From positions 1 to 34,891 of the forward strand of contig CACIAQ010000018.1 of the NCBI GenBank assembly GCA_902584635.1: a stretch of 34,891 nt of DNA. Reading direction: 5' to 3'. The position numbers and the translations under genes are program-made. Position 1 is the first letter of the stretch, and every line of letters begins with the position of its first letter. Positions 33,981 through 34,891 of the stretch are shown here, piece after piece. A model generated the notes under the pieces. The model ran no database searches. It worked only from the letters and a program-made list of their open reading frames with translations, and was not told the origin of the DNA. Source of the stretch: an uncultured Alphaproteobacteria bacterium. Lineage in GTDB: Bacteria > Pseudomonadota > Alphaproteobacteria > Rhodobacterales > Rhodobacteraceae.

Positions 33981-34832
33981 ATGAAAAAAAAGGTCCTGAA
34001 AATATCCTTCCAAGGAGCCCTTGGTTCATATTCACATCAAGCTTCAACTAAGTTTTTTAAAGACCCAGTAGTTGTACCTTGTGAGTCCTTTGAAGAAGCA
34101 ATTGAAACTGTAAGAAAAGGTAAAGCTGACAAGGCAATTTTACCAGTAGATAACTCGACTTATGGCAGGGTCGCTGATATTCACTCTCTTCTACCAGCTT
34201 CAAAGCTTTTTATTACCGCAGAGTATTTTTTGCCTGTAGATATTTGCATGTTAGGCCCCAGATCATCAAGCTTGAAAACAATAACTACAGCAACAAGCCA
34301 TCCGGTTCTTTTAGGCCAATGTAATGAATTTCTTAAAAAAAATAACATTAAACCTATCTCAGGCTATGATACAGCAGGGTCAGCAAGATTAATATCAGAA
34401 GAAAACGATAAATTTAAGGGCGCATTAGCCTCAAAAATTGCTGCTCAAATCTATGGACTTAAAGTACTGCGAGCTAATATTCAGGATAATAAAAACAACA
34501 CGACTAGATTCTTGTTGATGGAAAAAAAGCCTAAGAAATTAATTGGACAGCAAAAAAAAGTGATCACATCCATACTCTTTCAGGTGAGAAACATTCCCGC
34601 GGCCCTATATAAAGCTATGGGAGGTTTTGCTACCAATAATGTAAATATGATAAAACTCGAAAGTTATATGTTAGGGGGCTCATTTGAGGCGACCCAATTC
34701 TTCGCTGACATTGAGGGGCATCCTGAGGACATGTCTTTAAAAAGGGCTTTGGAGGAGCTCCAATATTTTACCAACAAATTAGAAATAATTGGAGTGTATA
34801 AAAAAAGTAAGTTTAGACAAAAATACTCTTAG
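33981..34832 (+). CDS. pheA: Prephenate dehydratase
   Basis: The enzyme converts prephenate to phenylpyruvate in phenylalanine synthesis. The 283-residue protein has the N-terminal ISFQGALGSYSHQAS motif, ILPVDNSTYGRVADIHSLLP, and the catalytic Thr-Arg-Phe at 175-177 in NTTRFLLM. A C-terminal ACT domain begins near 190 (SILFQVRNIPAALYKAMGGF) and would give feedback control by phenylalanine. Its effector motif reads KLESYMLGGSFEATQFFADI rather than ESRP, a form I know from other alphaproteobacterial enzymes. It lacks a chorismate mutase domain, so this is the monofunctional type. Asp in PVDNS where Glu is common is a conservative change. Confidence 0.94.
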   Translation: MKKKVLKISFQGALGSYSHQASTKFFKDPVVVPCESFEEAIETVRKGKADKAILPVDNSTYGRVADIHSLLPASKLFITAEYFLPVDICMLGPRSSSLKTITTATSHPVLLGQCNEFLKKNNIKPISGYDTAGSARLISEENDKFKGALASKIAAQIYGLKVLRANIQDNKNNTTRFLLMEKKPKKLIGQQKKVITSILFQVRNIPAALYKAMGGFATNNVNMIKLESYMLGGSFEATQFFADIEGHPEDMSLKRALEELQYFTNKLEIIGVYKKSKFRQKYS

Positions 34833-34833
34833 C

Positions 34834-34891
34834 TTAAGAGAATTCTAAAATTTTAGCTTTCAATTTATCAATTGCTTTATTTTCAATCTGA
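34834..34891 (-). CDS. C-terminal end of an unidentified minus-strand gene (partial)
   Basis: On the minus strand an open frame enters from the right edge and ends at TAA (34836-34834). The last residues read QIENKAIDKLKAKILEFS, a charged amphipathic helix. It would be convergent with pheA, one base apart. Eighteen residues are too few to name a family or be certain the frame is coding; the tight convergent junction is the main support. Confidence 0.35.
   Translation of the reverse strand, partial: QIENKAIDKLKAKILEFS

Noticed and set aside
1-34891. Mobile elements, CRISPR arrays, prophage genes or a toxin-antitoxin pair
   Set aside because: I found no transposase, integrase, regularly spaced repeat, phage structural gene or paired small toxin-like genes; gaps longer than 300 bases are absent.

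Overview
The window is a gene-dense, AT-rich piece of a bacterial chromosome, best read as an alphaproteobacterium with a compact genome. A free-living marine lineage would fit the base composition and the short gaps, but that is inference. The alphaproteobacterial signs are an HdaA-type DnaA regulator next to ppk and ppx, a short prolyl-tRNA synthetase without an editing insert followed by lolE and lolD, a membrane-anchored CycM-like cytochrome c, a prephenate dehydratase with an ESYM ACT motif, and the aminotransferase-hom-recJ order. I see no insertion sequence, prophage, integrase, CRISPR array or toxin-antitoxin pair, and no clear composition break.

Layout. (1) Positions 3-7931, plus strand: the tail of a MerR-like regulator, then a fatty-acyl-CoA degradation operon (DmdC-type acyl-CoA dehydrogenase, thiolase, fused enoyl-CoA hydratase/3-hydroxyacyl-CoA dehydrogenase, AlkK/DmdB-type acyl-CoA ligase), ending in a membrane protein that looks like an M48 peptidase without its zinc site. 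(2) 16387 down to 7928, minus strand: a tight run nadK-hdaA-ppk-ppx-proS-lolE-lolD covering NADP synthesis, control of DnaA, polyphosphate turnover, prolyl-tRNA charging and lipoprotein release. (3) 16559-22467, plus strand: glyA, a 43-residue candidate lipoprotein, an AlaC-like aminotransferase, hom and recJ, followed by a tRNA-Glu(UUC) gene. (4) 27882 down to 22660, minus strand: SRP RNA with a good promoter, dnaX, ybaB, recR, a second acyl-CoA synthetase, and gap. (5) 27945-32631, plus strand: nudC and a fused 5-oxoprolinase. (6) The right end: an ImuA-like protein and a cytochrome c on the minus strand, prephenate dehydratase on the plus strand, and the tail of an unidentified minus-strand gene.

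Most genes are standard housekeeping genes. The points that deserve a second look are the M48-like protein without HEXXH, a gamma-sized DnaX without the usual alpha-binding domain but with an in-frame A7 slippery run followed by an early -1 stop, an ImuA-like protein with no imuB or dnaE2 nearby, the small lipoprotein between glyA and the aminotransferase, and inverted repeats in the hom-recJ gap and upstream of the 5-oxoprolinase. I found no convincing wholly new multi-gene system.
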